The notes: a model not told the origin generated them from the letters alone. 64,000 bases of DNA from DATAJX01 sp964601735 (GCA_964601735.1 CAZROO010000004.1:13824-77823); one strand, 5' to 3'; positions 42,949 to 51,841 are shown, numbered from the stretch's first letter. A program made the numbers and translations.

Positions 42949-45069
42949 TTAATGCGGCAGCAAAACCGGCGCGCCGGTTTTGAGGCTTTCCGCCGCCGCC
43001 AGGATTACACGGCTGGAATGGAACACCTCGGCTGGGCTCAACGGCACCGGAGCATGGCCGCGGCAGGCTTGGGCAAAGGCGCCCAACGCGGCGGCGTGGC
43101 CCTTGTCGGCGCCGCCAAACAGCGGCCGGCTGAACAGCGTGGCGCCGTTCCAGGTGGTCTTGCGGTAGTCACTCATGACGCCGCTGTTGCCGCCCGCTGC
43201 CACTTCCACATATTCCTTGGGCGCCGAAGGTTCGTTCTCGGAGGTATAGACAATGGTGGAGAGGCTGCCGTCACGGTGGCGAAGGACGATACTGTAGTTG
43301 TCCTGCCCCTTGCCGGCCGTGGCAATGACGAACTGCGCCGGGCTGCCCGCCAGGTACAGAGCAAGGTCGGTGAAGTGGCAGGCCTCGCCCAGCAGGCGAC
43401 CACCGCCTTCGGCGCTGCTTTGCCAGTTGCCGTCGTCCAGCCGCCCGGCGTTGATGCGAACCAGAACCTGCTTGGGCCCCTTGATGGCCGCGAGCTTACC
43501 ACGCAGCGGCACCAGCGCGGGCGAAAAACGGCGGTTGAAACCGATCATCAGCACCTGAGGGTGCCCGGCGTGGGTTTCTTCGATCTGTTCCAAATCCTCG
43601 AGTGCCAGGCACAGCGGCTTTTCCACCCACACGTGCTTGCCAGCCTGGAGGGCGCTAACTACCTGCGCGGCGTGAGCACTGTGGCGGGTAGCGATGACCA
43701 CGGCGTGGGTATCGGTATCCTTCAGCAGGGCTTCTTCGCCGGTGGCGGCAAAGGCACTGCCGAATTTTTCCATCGCGTGCGCGGCAGTCAGGCCGCCCTT
43801 CCCCGCAATGCCGCGCAGGGCCACGCCGGGTGTTTTGGCCAGCAACGGCAGCAGCGTGCCGCGCGCAAAGGCGCCGGGACCGAGCAGGCTCACGCCCAGT
43901 TCATCACGCTTGAGGGCAACCGGAACCTGTGCTTTGTCGACGGGTATTTCGTTGGGGTAGCTCAGCACCACGCCTAATGTTGACTCGCCCTTGGCCAGCA
44001 TGTCGTAGGCCTTGAGCGCGTCGTTGAAATCGAACATGTGGCTGGTGAGCAGGTTCACGTCGAGCTGGCCGGTGCTCATCAGGTGCAACACCTCGCGCAG
44101 GTGGTCGGCCTCGGTATGCGGCACATAGCCAGCGGGATAGCTCTGCCCACCCTGCTCAAAGGCGGGATCGTAACGGCCAGGGCCGTAGCTGCGGCTGGTT
44201 TTGACCGTCAGCTCCTTTTTCATGTAATCGGCGTAGGGGAAGGCTGTACCCACCTTGCCCACCAGCACCACGGTGGCGCGGTCGCGGGCCCACTCGGCGG
44301 CCTGGGCCACCGGGCCGTCGCTTTCGGTGGCGGCGCAAATCAGGATGGCATCGAACCCGCGCCCGTTGGTGAAGGTTTTGAACTCGTTTTCAGCCGTTTT
44401 TACATCGGAAACCGACAACTCCGCACCACTTTGCAGTGCCAAATCGCCACGCGATTTATTGAGGTCGAAACCCGCCACCTGGGCCCCGGCAGCCGTCGCC
44501 AGTTGCACCGCCAGTTGGCCCACCAGCCCAAGGCCCACCACCAAAACCCGGTCGCCCAGCACCACCCCGGCGTTACGCACGCCCTGCAGCGCGATAGCCG
44601 CCAGCGTGCCGTAGCAGGCTTGCTCAAACGGCAGGCCTTCCGGTAGTTTGGCCACGAGGTTTTTAGGCACCGCATTCACCTGGGCATGGTTGGCCAGCCC
44701 CGCCCCTGCCACCGCCACCGCATCGCCGATGGTGTATAGGTGACTCAGATTGCTGCCGACTTCCACCACCACCCCGGCGGCGGCGTAGCCCAACGGCAAA
44801 GGCTCATCCAGCTTGCCGAAAACGCTCTTGAGCGTGGCGCTCAATCCATCGCGTTTAAGCTTGGTCATGGTTTTCTTGACCAAATCGGGCCGGGCCTTGG
44901 CCTTGCCGACCAGGCTTTTGCCCGCGAATTCCATCATCATGCGCTCGGTACCGGCGGAAATAAGGCTCGCGCGGGTTTGCACCAGCACCTCGCCCGCCCC
45001 AGCTTTAGGTACGGGCACGGATTTCACTTCCACATAACCTTTGCGGACATTTTGGGTAATTTGTTTCAT
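42949..45069 (-). CDS. bi-domain oxidoreductase (zinc-alcohol-dehydrogenase-like plus Gfo/Idh/MocA)
   Basis: 706 aa. Residues about 1-345 are a medium-chain dehydrogenase (VLVVGLGLVGQLAVQLATAAGAQVAGFD). From about 365 a Gfo/Idh/MocA NAD-binding domain begins (LGVSLLGPGAFARGTLLPLL), with the conserved HVWVEKPLCL. This fusion is typical of surface-polysaccharide gene clusters, where it probably makes or modifies an oxidised nucleotide sugar. The gene directly follows the WecC-like gene with no spacer, which supports a shared nucleotide-sugar pathway. Confidence 0.88.
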   Translation of the reverse strand: MKQITQNVRKGYVEVKSVPVPKAGAGEVLVQTRASLISAGTERMMMEFAGKSLVGKAKARPDLVKKTMTKLKRDGLSATLKSVFGKLDEPLPLGYAAAGVVVEVGSNLSHLYTIGDAVAVAGAGLANHAQVNAVPKNLVAKLPEGLPFEQACYGTLAAIALQGVRNAGVVLGDRVLVVGLGLVGQLAVQLATAAGAQVAGFDLNKSRGDLALQSGAELSVSDVKTAENEFKTFTNGRGFDAILICAATESDGPVAQAAEWARDRATVVLVGKVGTAFPYADYMKKELTVKTSRSYGPGRYDPAFEQGGQSYPAGYVPHTEADHLREVLHLMSTGQLDVNLLTSHMFDFNDALKAYDMLAKGESTLGVVLSYPNEIPVDKAQVPVALKRDELGVSLLGPGAFARGTLLPLLAKTPGVALRGIAGKGGLTAAHAMEKFGSAFAATGEEALLKDTDTHAVVIATRHSAHAAQVVSALQAGKHVWVEKPLCLALEDLEQIEETHAGHPQVLMIGFNRRFSPALVPLRGKLAAIKGPKQVLVRINAGRLDDGNWQSSAEGGGRLLGEACHFTDLALYLAGSPAQFVIATAGKGQDNYSIVLRHRDGSLSTIVYTSENEPSAPKEYVEVAAGGNSGVMSDYRKTTWNGATLFSRPLFGGADKGHAAALGAFAQACRGHAPVPLSPAEVFHSSRVILAAAESLKTGAPVLLPH

Positions 45070-46302
45070 TTAGATGATAATTTCCTTCATATCTTCTCTA
45101 TCCTGGAAAATTCCGCAGGCGTCGACCAGGATTTTGTCTTTAAATGTTCCGGATGGGAGGTTTTTGAAGGCGGTGTGCCCGGTGAGTGAGACGACGACCT
45201 TGGCTGTTTGGAGGGCCATGTCGAGCGGGACCAGGGCGTAATCGTTGTGCTTGTTGAGATGCGGTTCGACGATGACGGCGTGGAAGCCGGGGCGCTTTTT
45301 GATTTCCTCGACCACCGTGATGCTGGGGCTTTCGCGCAGGTCATCGACGTCCGGCTTATAGGCCAGCCCCAGGCAGGCGATGACGCAGGGCGTGCCACCG
45401 GCTTTTTTGACCGCTTCCTCGATTTTTTGCATGACCCACAGGGGTTTACCGTCGTTGGTTTGGCGGGTAGCCTGCATTTGAGGGGTGAGCTCCGGCGCCT
45501 CGTGGATAATGAACCAGGGGTCGACCGCGATGCAGTGGCCGCCGACGCCGGTGCCCGGCGTGAGGATGTTCACACGCGGGTGGTGGTTGGCGAGTTTAAT
45601 GACATTCCAGACGTTAAGGCCGAGTTTATCGCAGACCATCGACAGCTCGTTGGCGAAGGCGATTTGGGCGTCGCGGCTGGCGTTTTCCACCAGTTTGACC
45701 AGTTCGGCCTCTGCCGTGGTACAGGGCAATAGCTCGCCCTTACAGAAGGTTTTGTAGATGGCCAGGGCGCGTTCGGTGGCCTGCGGCGTGAGACCGCCCA
45801 CCAGCCGGTCGTTTTCGACCATTTCGCGCAGGGTGGCGCCGGGAATGGCGCGTTCCGGGCAGAAAACATAGTCGATTTTGTCTGCCAAGTCTGGGCGCTG
45901 GCGCTCGATGACGGTTTTGACGTTGCGTTGGGTGGCCCCCACCGGGCTGGTGCTTTCGAGAATCACCAGGTTGCCGGGCTGAAGGACAGGTGCGATATTT
46001 TCGGCGGCTTTCTCGACAAAACTCATGTCCGGCGTGTGCAGGGCGTGGTCGACCGGGGTGGGCAGGCTGAGGATAAAGGCCTCGGCGGCTTCGGGCTGAA
46101 GCGTGGCCTTTAAATTGCCGGAGTCGTAGGCCGCTTTCAGGAGTTCCGGCAGGCCCGGCTCGACGAACGGCGCCTGGCCTTTATTGATGGCTTCGACGCG
46201 TCCGGCGTTGATATCGACGCCAATGACTTTATGGCCGTTTTTGGCCAGAATTGCGGCCATCGGCAGCCCCATGTAGCCCAACCCGATAACGCTGATTTTC
46301 AT
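45070..46302 (-). CDS. wecC: UDP-N-acetyl-D-mannosamine dehydrogenase-like (WecC type)
   Basis: 410 aa from the ATG at 46302 (MKISVIGLGYMGLPMAAILA, a Rossmann start). The catalytic Cys lies in the NILTPGTGVGGHCIAVDPWFI motif. LESTSPVGATQ, FCPERAIPGATLREM and ACLGLAYKPDVDDLRESPS complete the UDP-sugar 6-dehydrogenase family. It oxidises a UDP-hexosamine to the uronic acid. The exact substrate is inferred from resemblance to WecC. It is cotranscribed with the bi-domain oxidoreductase. Confidence 0.85.
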   Translation of the reverse strand: MKISVIGLGYMGLPMAAILAKNGHKVIGVDINAGRVEAINKGQAPFVEPGLPELLKAAYDSGNLKATLQPEAAEAFILSLPTPVDHALHTPDMSFVEKAAENIAPVLQPGNLVILESTSPVGATQRNVKTVIERQRPDLADKIDYVFCPERAIPGATLREMVENDRLVGGLTPQATERALAIYKTFCKGELLPCTTAEAELVKLVENASRDAQIAFANELSMVCDKLGLNVWNVIKLANHHPRVNILTPGTGVGGHCIAVDPWFIIHEAPELTPQMQATRQTNDGKPLWVMQKIEEAVKKAGGTPCVIACLGLAYKPDVDDLRESPSITVVEEIKKRPGFHAVIVEPHLNKHNDYALVPLDMALQTAKVVVSLTGHTAFKNLPSGTFKDKILVDACGIFQDREDMKEIII

Positions 46303-46330
46303 GGGCGCGACCATACATGCGGCAGGGAGG

Positions 46331-46358
46331 CTTGTAAAAGGGTCTGGAGGCTCTATAA
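46331..46358 (+). promoter_or_regulatory. sigma-70-like promoter of the 46365 RNA
   Basis: TTGTAA (46331-46336), a 16-bp spacer and TATAAC (46353-46358) point rightward into a gene-free region. The first transcribed base would be near 46365. Confidence 0.5.
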
Positions 46359-46364
46359 CTGTTT

Positions 46365-46684
46365 TATCGCTGTTTTTAAGGTTCCTGCGCAGCGGCCTAC
46401 GACGGCCCCCCAGGACGCTTTAAGAGCCCTCACTTTTCTCTCGGGTGCCCCCGATGTGGCAGCCGATACAAGCAGGGAGAATTGACCCTATGTGGCGGAT
46501 CAAGGAACGCTAGCGCTTTCCGATCGTCAGCCAAGACTTTAGTAGTCTCAACGCCTTAAGTCCAAAAGAGGGGAATGGTCTGCTCTTTGCGCTGACGCCC
46601 ACCTCACCTTGTGAATGAGGCAAACCCGTGGAAAACCCGTAAGGGACCACTTAGCGAAACCCCAGCAAATGCTGGGGTTTTCGT
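46365..46684 (+). ncRNA. candidate structured non-coding RNA of unknown class
   Basis: About 320 bases have no credible reading frame but a promoter-like start and an intrinsic terminator (AACCCCAGC-AAAT-GCTGGGGTT, then TTCG and T-rich sequence, 46658-46690). Short stems are visible by eye: GTTCCT with AGGAAC, GGCC-TACGAC-GGCC, TCGGG-TGCC-CCCGA, AGACT-TTAGT-AGTCT, AAAGAG with CTCTTT, GTCAGC with GCTGAC, and CCTCA with TGAGG. It lacks the hallmark sequences of tmRNA, RNase P RNA, 6S RNA and SRP RNA as far as I know them. It fills the 387-bp gap between the wecC-like gene and the comEC-like gene. Confidence 0.5.
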
Positions 46685-46689
46685 GATTT

Positions 46690-48744
46690 TTAGGGGTAGT
46701 AGGCCCAGCGACGGGTGTTTTTGATGAATGTTTTGGCGGGACATAAGTTACTGTTTTGATTAGTGATTATGACGACGGCGCGATGGCAGTCGTCGGGCGT
46801 GGGGGCACCGTTGAGGACGGTGACGGGGCCGGCGGGGGTTTGGTAGGCACAGCCTGTACTATCACATTGACCGGGCTGGGGTTTTTCGGGACTGAGGGTA
46901 TGACCCCAGCGCCGGGCCCAGCGGGTGGCGGCGTTGGTGTAGGATGGTGCAAGAATGATGCGGAACTGTCGCCCTGACGTGCGGGAAAGGACAATTTCAC
47001 CGCCGTTCAGCACCGCGATTGTCGGTGGCGTGGCACATAGTGATGCAGCGGTGGCCAAACCGAAAATTGCAAATGTGAAAATAACGGCCCATAGCCATTC
47101 ACACATGCAACAAAGCAGGAAGGCCACCAGGCACAACCCGGCCAGCGGCAGGCTGAAGCTTTGTGGCACGATAACCTGAGCTTGTGGCAAATGGGCCGCA
47201 TAGGCGGCGATGGCGTTGGCAGCCTGGCAGACCCAGACCAGCGGCGATAGAGCCAGCCAGCCCAAGTGCAGCGGCCAGAGGGCCAGAACGACGAGACTCA
47301 GCCAGGTGCCGAGCGCGCCCATCAACGGTACGGCAACGAGGTTGGCAGGCAGGCTGACGAGGCTGACCTGGCCGAAAATGTAGGCCACCAGAGGCAGGGT
47401 GGCGAGCCCGGCGACGAGGCTGGTGACAGCGAATTGGCGGAGGTGGCCCAGCATCCAGGCGAGGCGCCCATGCCCCTTCCCCGCGCCGAGAATACCGGCC
47501 GCTTGCGCCAGAATGAGGCCGAGCGTGGCGGAAAAACTAAGCTGGAAGCCCGCGGTAAGGGCGCTTTCTGGCCACAACAGGCACATGCCCGCCAGCGCCA
47601 CGGCCCAGGCGCGGAGGGCTCCGGAGACCCGCCCGGCCACCACGGCAGCGAGGAAGAATGAGACCATCACCGCCGCGCGGACGACGCTGACCCCGGCCCC
47701 GGCGATAAGGGTGTAGAGCGGCACGGCGGCCAGCCCCACCAGCGCGGCGTAGAGGCGTATATTATGCGTGAGCGCGAGGCGCGGCCAACAGGCCAGAAGC
47801 CGCCGCACCAGCCAGAAAATGCCCAGCCCGGCGACGCTGAGCTGCATGCCCGATATAGCCAGCAGGTGGGAAAGCCCGGCGTTTCTATACGCGTTGTTGA
47901 CTTCGGGCGGAATGCCGGAGGTATCGCCCACCAGCAGGGCGGTGACAGTGCCTTGGGCGAGTTTATTGGTTTTTTGAGTTATATCGGCACGGAAATTATC
48001 TATGGCTGAGCTTTGTTGTAAGCCCCCAATGGATGCCATGCCCCCCTGAGGGGGGCGGCATGACGGCTGTGTTATAGAGGGTTGACTGAGCTGTGGTTGG
48101 GCTTCGCAGGGAGGATTACCCGGCAGGGTAGTGAGGGCCAGGCGGCCCTGGACGTAGCCGTGGCCTACCTCGGCCTTGTAGCGGGAGAACGGGCGAAAAT
48201 CGCGGTCGCCGGGAAAGGCGGGGGCGTCGGGCGGGAAGAGGAGGATTTGGGCGGCGATGGCTATAGGATGAGAGGATAAGAGGGTTAGAGGATGAGAGGG
48301 GATTTGAGCGCTTTGCGCGGCATTATCAATCACCCCCAATGGATGCCTTGCCCCCCTCGAGGGGGGCGGGATGGCGGCGCCCCCCACAACACCAGTTTCA
48401 GCCAGGTTTTGATGGTTACCTGCCTCAGCCAAGAGGTTTTGGAAGCGGTGGGTGTTGACGCCCAGGGCCAGTTTGGCGGGGATTCCAGTGGTTTGGTAGC
48501 CGGTGACATCGCTGAGATAGAGGGTCAGGCGGTCGGGATTGTCGTCGTGGAGGCGGATATTGGTGAGGCGACCCGTCACCCAGTGGGGTTTTGCGGCCAG
48601 GTTCTGCCAGTTTATGGGCGTATTGCGCCAGTGGGCCGGGAGGGGTAAGTTACTGTAAAGACACACTAAAGTTGCCAAAAACACGCAGATGGCCGCCGCC
48701 AGCAGGGGCCATTCGTTTTTGAGGGCTTTGGCGAGGCCGTCCAT
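46690..48744 (-). CDS. comEC: ComEC/Rec2-family DNA-uptake channel protein
   Basis: 684 aa. An N-terminal membrane segment and OB-like region are followed by the ComEC competence domain with about 8-10 helices: GLSHLLAISGMQLSVAG, LIAGAGVSVVRAAVMVS and GFQLSFSATLGLILA are family hallmarks. The C-terminal metallo-beta-lactamase domain found in many ComEC proteins is missing. ComEC moves single-stranded DNA across the inner membrane. Residues about 121-160 and 225-241 are encoded by palindromic and octamer repeats inserted in frame. Whether the protein still works is unclear. Confidence 0.85.
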   Translation of the reverse strand: MDGLAKALKNEWPLLAAAICVFLATLVCLYSNLPLPAHWRNTPINWQNLAAKPHWVTGRLTNIRLHDDNPDRLTLYLSDVTGYQTTGIPAKLALGVNTHRFQNLLAEAGNHQNLAETGVVGGAAIPPPSRGARHPLGVIDNAAQSAQIPSHPLTLLSSHPIAIAAQILLFPPDAPAFPGDRDFRPFSRYKAEVGHGYVQGRLALTTLPGNPPCEAQPQLSQPSITQPSCRPPQGGMASIGGLQQSSAIDNFRADITQKTNKLAQGTVTALLVGDTSGIPPEVNNAYRNAGLSHLLAISGMQLSVAGLGIFWLVRRLLACWPRLALTHNIRLYAALVGLAAVPLYTLIAGAGVSVVRAAVMVSFFLAAVVAGRVSGALRAWAVALAGMCLLWPESALTAGFQLSFSATLGLILAQAAGILGAGKGHGRLAWMLGHLRQFAVTSLVAGLATLPLVAYIFGQVSLVSLPANLVAVPLMGALGTWLSLVVLALWPLHLGWLALSPLVWVCQAANAIAAYAAHLPQAQVIVPQSFSLPLAGLCLVAFLLCCMCEWLWAVIFTFAIFGLATAASLCATPPTIAVLNGGEIVLSRTSGRQFRIILAPSYTNAATRWARRWGHTLSPEKPQPGQCDSTGCAYQTPAGPVTVLNGAPTPDDCHRAVVIITNQNSNLCPAKTFIKNTRRWAYYP
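48023..48079. repeat. REP-like palindrome, copy 1 (inside comEC)
   Basis: CCCCCAATGGATGCC, then TGCCCCCC / GGGGGGCGGCAT in inverted order, then GACGGCTGTGTTATAG. It matches copies at 48331 and 51580 and lies in frame within comEC. Confidence 0.8.
48265..48301. repeat. octamer repeat array inside comEC
   Basis: Tandem degenerate octamers GGATGAGA, GGATAAGA, GGGTTAGA, GGATGAGA. It is the same unit family as the array at 11653-11688. Confidence 0.7.
48331..48379. repeat. REP-like palindrome, copy 2 (inside comEC)
   Basis: CACCCCCAATGGATGCC with the CCCCCCTCGAGGGGGG palindrome and GGGATGGCGGC. It is 30 bp from the octamer array and translated as PPPSRGARHPLGV on the minus strand. Confidence 0.8.
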
Positions 48745-48871
48745 GACCCGGCTAAGGTGCCATAAAATTTCAGCTTAGGGGTTGTATACGCTTATAAAAA
48801 CCCCATCTCTCACCCAACTCGATTCTTAACGCCCATTCGGACAACGCGCCGGTGGGCGCAAGGAGTGAACC

Positions 48872-49861
48872 ATGTTGAAACTTTTTTCATGGGTTTTTCC
48901 CGTGATTATGGTGGTTTTTTCAGCCACTTCGACAACGGCGAAAGCCGAGGAATGCGGATTTTTGAAGTCGATGTTCCACCCCGCTTGCGGGGCGGTACAG
49001 CAGACGACCGCGACAGTGCACGGTACCAAGCCGGGCTGGAATGGCCACAGTTATAACCTGGCGGGCATGCGGCACACGACTGCGTATGTACGTATGCCAA
49101 ACGGCTCGCAGAAGCCCATCTCGCAAACCGATGAGCAGTCGTGCCTGGCACAACTGGTGATTGGCGAAGCGTGGAAGGAAAACGACAGGCAACGGCGCTA
49201 TATTATAGATACTGTGAAAAACCGGAAGGCCAGCGGCGATTATGCCGCTACCTTCTGTAAGGTGGCTCATCAGTATACGAGCTATGGTAGCTATGATATC
49301 TGCCAGTATTCGACGGCATGCGAACCGCATACCTTTGAATACACCCAGTGGGTTGAAGCGATGCGTATCGCCAAGGAGGAGATGGCCCGTAAAGGACTTT
49401 CTTCCCCCCGGATGGTTGGAGTGGTGAATTACCATGCCAACTACGTGGCCAAACCCAAATCGTGGAAAGACCTTTCACGATGCTTCAAGGATGGCGTGCA
49501 TGTCTTCTATGCGGAAGATTGCGGCGAATCGGTAGGCGTGGCTTATATCCCCCGTCCGCCGAGGGACATCCCGATGCATGAGGAGCAGCAGAAAGCGCCC
49601 GCTATGATGGCTTACGCCGCCGAGGAGCCTGTGAAGGTTGCTCGCGTGCCGTTGCCTTCGGAGCGTCCGACCCAGGCCATCGAGGCCGCCGCAGCCGAGG
49701 CTATGGCGACCGCGAAAGTTCGGGCCGTGGCGGTTCTGGCGGCGGCCCTCAAGGCCTCCGCCGCAGAGCAGCCCCCCAGCCCGCCAAGCCGGTGGGACGT
49801 GGGCGAGTTGGAAGCCAGCAACGAGAGGGTTCTGACCGAAATGGTCGGTTTCAAACCCTAA
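48872..49861 (+). CDS. SleB-like cell wall hydrolase, exported
   Basis: 329 aa from the ATG at 48872, with AAGGAG 7 bases upstream. Signal peptide (FPVIMVVFSATSTTAKA). The hydrolase domain (about 88-230) shows CLAQLVIGEAWKEND with the presumed catalytic Glu, VVNYHANYV and FKDGVHVFYAEDCG, matching the SleB/CwlJ-like Hydrolase_2 pattern. The last 100 residues are Ala/Pro-rich. It likely cuts peptidoglycan. A second SleB-like gene follows about 220 bp downstream. Confidence 0.82.
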   Translation: MLKLFSWVFPVIMVVFSATSTTAKAEECGFLKSMFHPACGAVQQTTATVHGTKPGWNGHSYNLAGMRHTTAYVRMPNGSQKPISQTDEQSCLAQLVIGEAWKENDRQRRYIIDTVKNRKASGDYAATFCKVAHQYTSYGSYDICQYSTACEPHTFEYTQWVEAMRIAKEEMARKGLSSPRMVGVVNYHANYVAKPKSWKDLSRCFKDGVHVFYAEDCGESVGVAYIPRPPRDIPMHEEQQKAPAMMAYAAEEPVKVARVPLPSERPTQAIEAAAAEAMATAKVRAVAVLAAALKASAAEQPPSPPSRWDVGELEASNERVLTEMVGFKP

Positions 49862-49872
49862 TAAACGATACA

Positions 49873-49910
49873 GAGCGGCCTCCCCTACCCGGGAGGCCGC
49901 TCTTTTTATT
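49873..49910 (+). terminator. strong intrinsic terminator
   Basis: GAGCGGCCTCCC / GGGAGGCCGCTC 12-bp stem followed by TTTTTATTTT. Confidence 0.95.
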
Positions 49911-50083
49911 TTATAATAACTTAACCGATGCGGCTGCCTGTTAGCGAGGCATCTTTAAGCTGCATGTTGCTTATTTACGCCTTGTCAATGGCGTATGGCT
50001 TCTTTATATGACCCCCCGTCTTGAAAAACCCCCACCCCGCCCCATATGGTTTGCATGTCCAACTCGACTTTGGGCCGTTAATC

Positions 50084-50893
50084 ATGACGCGCCCCGTAGC
50101 CAAAGTGGCAGCCCTTCCGAAGCACCCCGTCAACCACCGCCACAGCCTGGCCATGCTGTGCGCCGCCGCCTGCAACGCGGCACTGCTGGGCGTGGCCGGG
50201 TGGAGCTTTGCGCCCCAACGTAATGTGCAGGCTTCGGCCCCCGCGCCGGTTATGACGGCTGCCACGGCCCCTGCCCCGGTGGTGATTGAAGCCGCCGCGC
50301 CGGTGGCCGAAAGCGCCCAGTTGCTCCAGGTGGACAAGGCGCTGAAGGCCGCCGTCAGGCATGCTTCGGCCCAGCCGCTTAGCCGTGGCCGGACGCAGAC
50401 CGCCCACCGCGCCCGCGCGCCCAAGGTGGTCGCCAAGATAGGCGAAAAGGAACTTTTGGCCCGCGTAATGTGGCACGAGGCGCGGGGTCAGGGCCGTTTG
50501 GGCATGCTGGCTACCGGGATTGTGACCATGAACCGTGTGCACTCAGGTTATAATGGCCTTAAAACCCTGAACGCGGTGGTGAACGAGCCGTTTGCCTATA
50601 GCTGGGTGAAAACGCCACAGGCCGAGGGTTTCCGTGCCGACAGCCCCAGCGCCAAGGCTGCCATGGACGTGGCCGGGCGCCTGCTGAACCACCGCTTGCT
50701 GGCCGACGAGCAGGAACTGGCCGACAAGCTGGGGCACGCCAACCACTTCCACGCCGTGACCATGGCCAAGTACCCGCGCTGGGCCTTTAGCGCCAAGCTG
50801 GAACGCGTGAAGCTGAGCCATGCGCAGGAGGTTGCTCTGGGGGCGGTTTTCTATGCGCCTCGGGATAGTGATATGGATGTGGCGAGCCGGTAG
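50084..50893 (+). CDS. SleB-like cell wall hydrolase
   Basis: 269 aa from the ATG at 50084; an in-frame start at 50021 would add 21 residues. A membrane or signal segment lies near LAMLCAAACNAALLGVAGWSF. An Ala/Pro-rich linker leads to the hydrolase domain: LLARVMWHEARGQGRLGMLATGIVTMNRV carries the catalytic Glu, ANHFHAVTMAKYPRWA is the conserved middle. It is a paralogue of the previous hydrolase with a different N-terminus and no long C-terminal tail. Confidence 0.85.
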   Translation: MTRPVAKVAALPKHPVNHRHSLAMLCAAACNAALLGVAGWSFAPQRNVQASAPAPVMTAATAPAPVVIEAAAPVAESAQLLQVDKALKAAVRHASAQPLSRGRTQTAHRARAPKVVAKIGEKELLARVMWHEARGQGRLGMLATGIVTMNRVHSGYNGLKTLNAVVNEPFAYSWVKTPQAEGFRADSPSAKAAMDVAGRLLNHRLLADEQELADKLGHANHFHAVTMAKYPRWAFSAKLERVKLSHAQEVALGAVFYAPRDSDMDVASR

Positions 50894-50915
50894 GGATTAG
50901 GTTTTAGGTGTTAGG

Positions 50916-50938
50916 GGCCCCTTGCGGGGCCGTTTTTA
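50916..50938 (+). terminator. intrinsic terminator
   Basis: GGCCCC-TTGC-GGGGCC hairpin followed by GTTTTT. Confidence 0.9.
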
Positions 50939-50989
50939 TTGAATTATTGGGAATTCACGTTTCTTTATCTCCAACCTTTGGAACATGCC

Positions 50990-51247
50990 ATGCCTTCCGC
51001 GGGTCATGAATTGAAACTCACATGGGTACCGCCCTCGCCCGTCGAGATAAAACAACTTCGTAAAAAGCTGGGGATGACCCAACTGGTGTTTGCGAGAACT
51101 TTTCGTTTAAACATTGGCACTTTGAAGGCTTGGGAACAGGGCCGCAACGAGCCTGAATGCTTTAACGCACTGGTTTTGCTGATGCTTATCCGGGATACCG
51201 AAACAATATTACGGCTTATTGCCGCTGTTGTTCGAGATGAAAAATGA
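50990..51247 (+). CDS. small HTH (XRE-like) DNA-binding protein
   Basis: 85 aa from the ATG at 50990. The helix-turn-helix is EIKQLRKKLGMTQLVFARTF, then RLNIGTLKAWEQGRNEPE, the XRE/HigA-like pattern. Proteins of this size are often antitoxins or autorepressors, but no toxin gene lies next to it. It stands alone between two terminators. Confidence 0.8.
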   Translation: MPSAGHELKLTWVPPSPVEIKQLRKKLGMTQLVFARTFRLNIGTLKAWEQGRNEPECFNALVLLMLIRDTETILRLIAAVVRDEK

Positions 51248-51271
51248 CGGCCCCTTGTGGGGCCGTTTTTG
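51248..51271 (+). terminator. intrinsic terminator after the HTH gene
   Basis: CGGCCCC-TTGT-GGGGCCG hairpin then TTTTTG. It starts directly at the stop codon. Confidence 0.9.
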
Positions 51272-51535
51272 TTTGGGTATAGGTGGTTTTGCTTATTTAC
51301 TTACCTTTTTCCCTGTTCAACTTCGCATGCCTGAGGTTTCGTGTAGCCTTGGATGACGCCTTCGGATGGATGCGTGGTCATCCGATTGGAATGAGGGGCT
51401 TGACTCCACCCCCATGCGAATGCCGGAAGAATGAGGAGACGAAAACCGAATCTGTCTTTGGAAGTGGTGGTGGCGGCGTCCAAACCGTTACCGTTAGCCC
51501 TTCCGTTGGTGGACATTCCCCGGTCTTGCACGAGA

Positions 51536-51566
51536 AAGAACCCCTGGCGACAGGGGTTCTTTTTTA
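51536..51566 (+). terminator. intrinsic terminator without an obvious gene
   Basis: AAGAACCCCTG / CAGGGGTTCTT with TTTTTT. No gene lies in the 265 bp upstream, so it may end an unseen small RNA. Confidence 0.85.
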
Positions 51567-51579
51567 TGACTGTGGCTCC

Positions 51580-51635
51580 CACCCCGATGGATGCCCTGCC
51601 CCCTCAAGGGGGGCGGCATGACGGCGGTGTTATAG
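51580..51635. repeat. REP-like palindrome, copy 3
   Basis: CACCCCGATGGATGCC, CCCCCTCAAGGGGGG palindrome, GGCATGACGGCGGTGTTATAG. It shares its 3' flank with copy 1 at 48023. Confidence 0.85.
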
Positions 51636-51690
51636 TGGTTTTTTCTTGCAGCGGTGGCGTTCTACATGACGCCCTTCGGGCGTTTTGGGC

Positions 51691-51715
51691 GTGGATGCCG
51701 GCCTGCGCCGGCATG
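51691..51715. repeat. REP-like hairpin, related family
   Basis: GTGGATGCCGGCCTGCGCCGGCATGG has the GTGGAT...ATG frame of the elements at 51842 and 56171 around a perfect GCCGGC stem. Confidence 0.7.
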
Positions 51716-51841
51716 GGGCGGTGTTTATGGTGACCTTTTGAAGGGTTCTGCTTTTGGGAGGGCACCCGTCGAGGCCCCGGGAAACCCCCAAACCCCATCC
51801 TTCTCGCTTTTACGGTTGCCGGTTTGAGTGCCTTTGGCACG

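Noticed and set aside
46365..46684. Identification of the intergenic RNA as tmRNA, RNase P RNA, SRP RNA or 6S RNA
   Set aside because: No tag-peptide frame or T-loop, no GAGGAAAGTCC or ACAGAA, no SRP tip motif, and no convincing 6S-type closing stem or length. Left as unknown class.
50990..51247. Toxin-antitoxin pair
   Set aside because: The HTH protein is antitoxin-like, but no toxin-sized gene is adjacent, and it is bounded by terminators on both sides.
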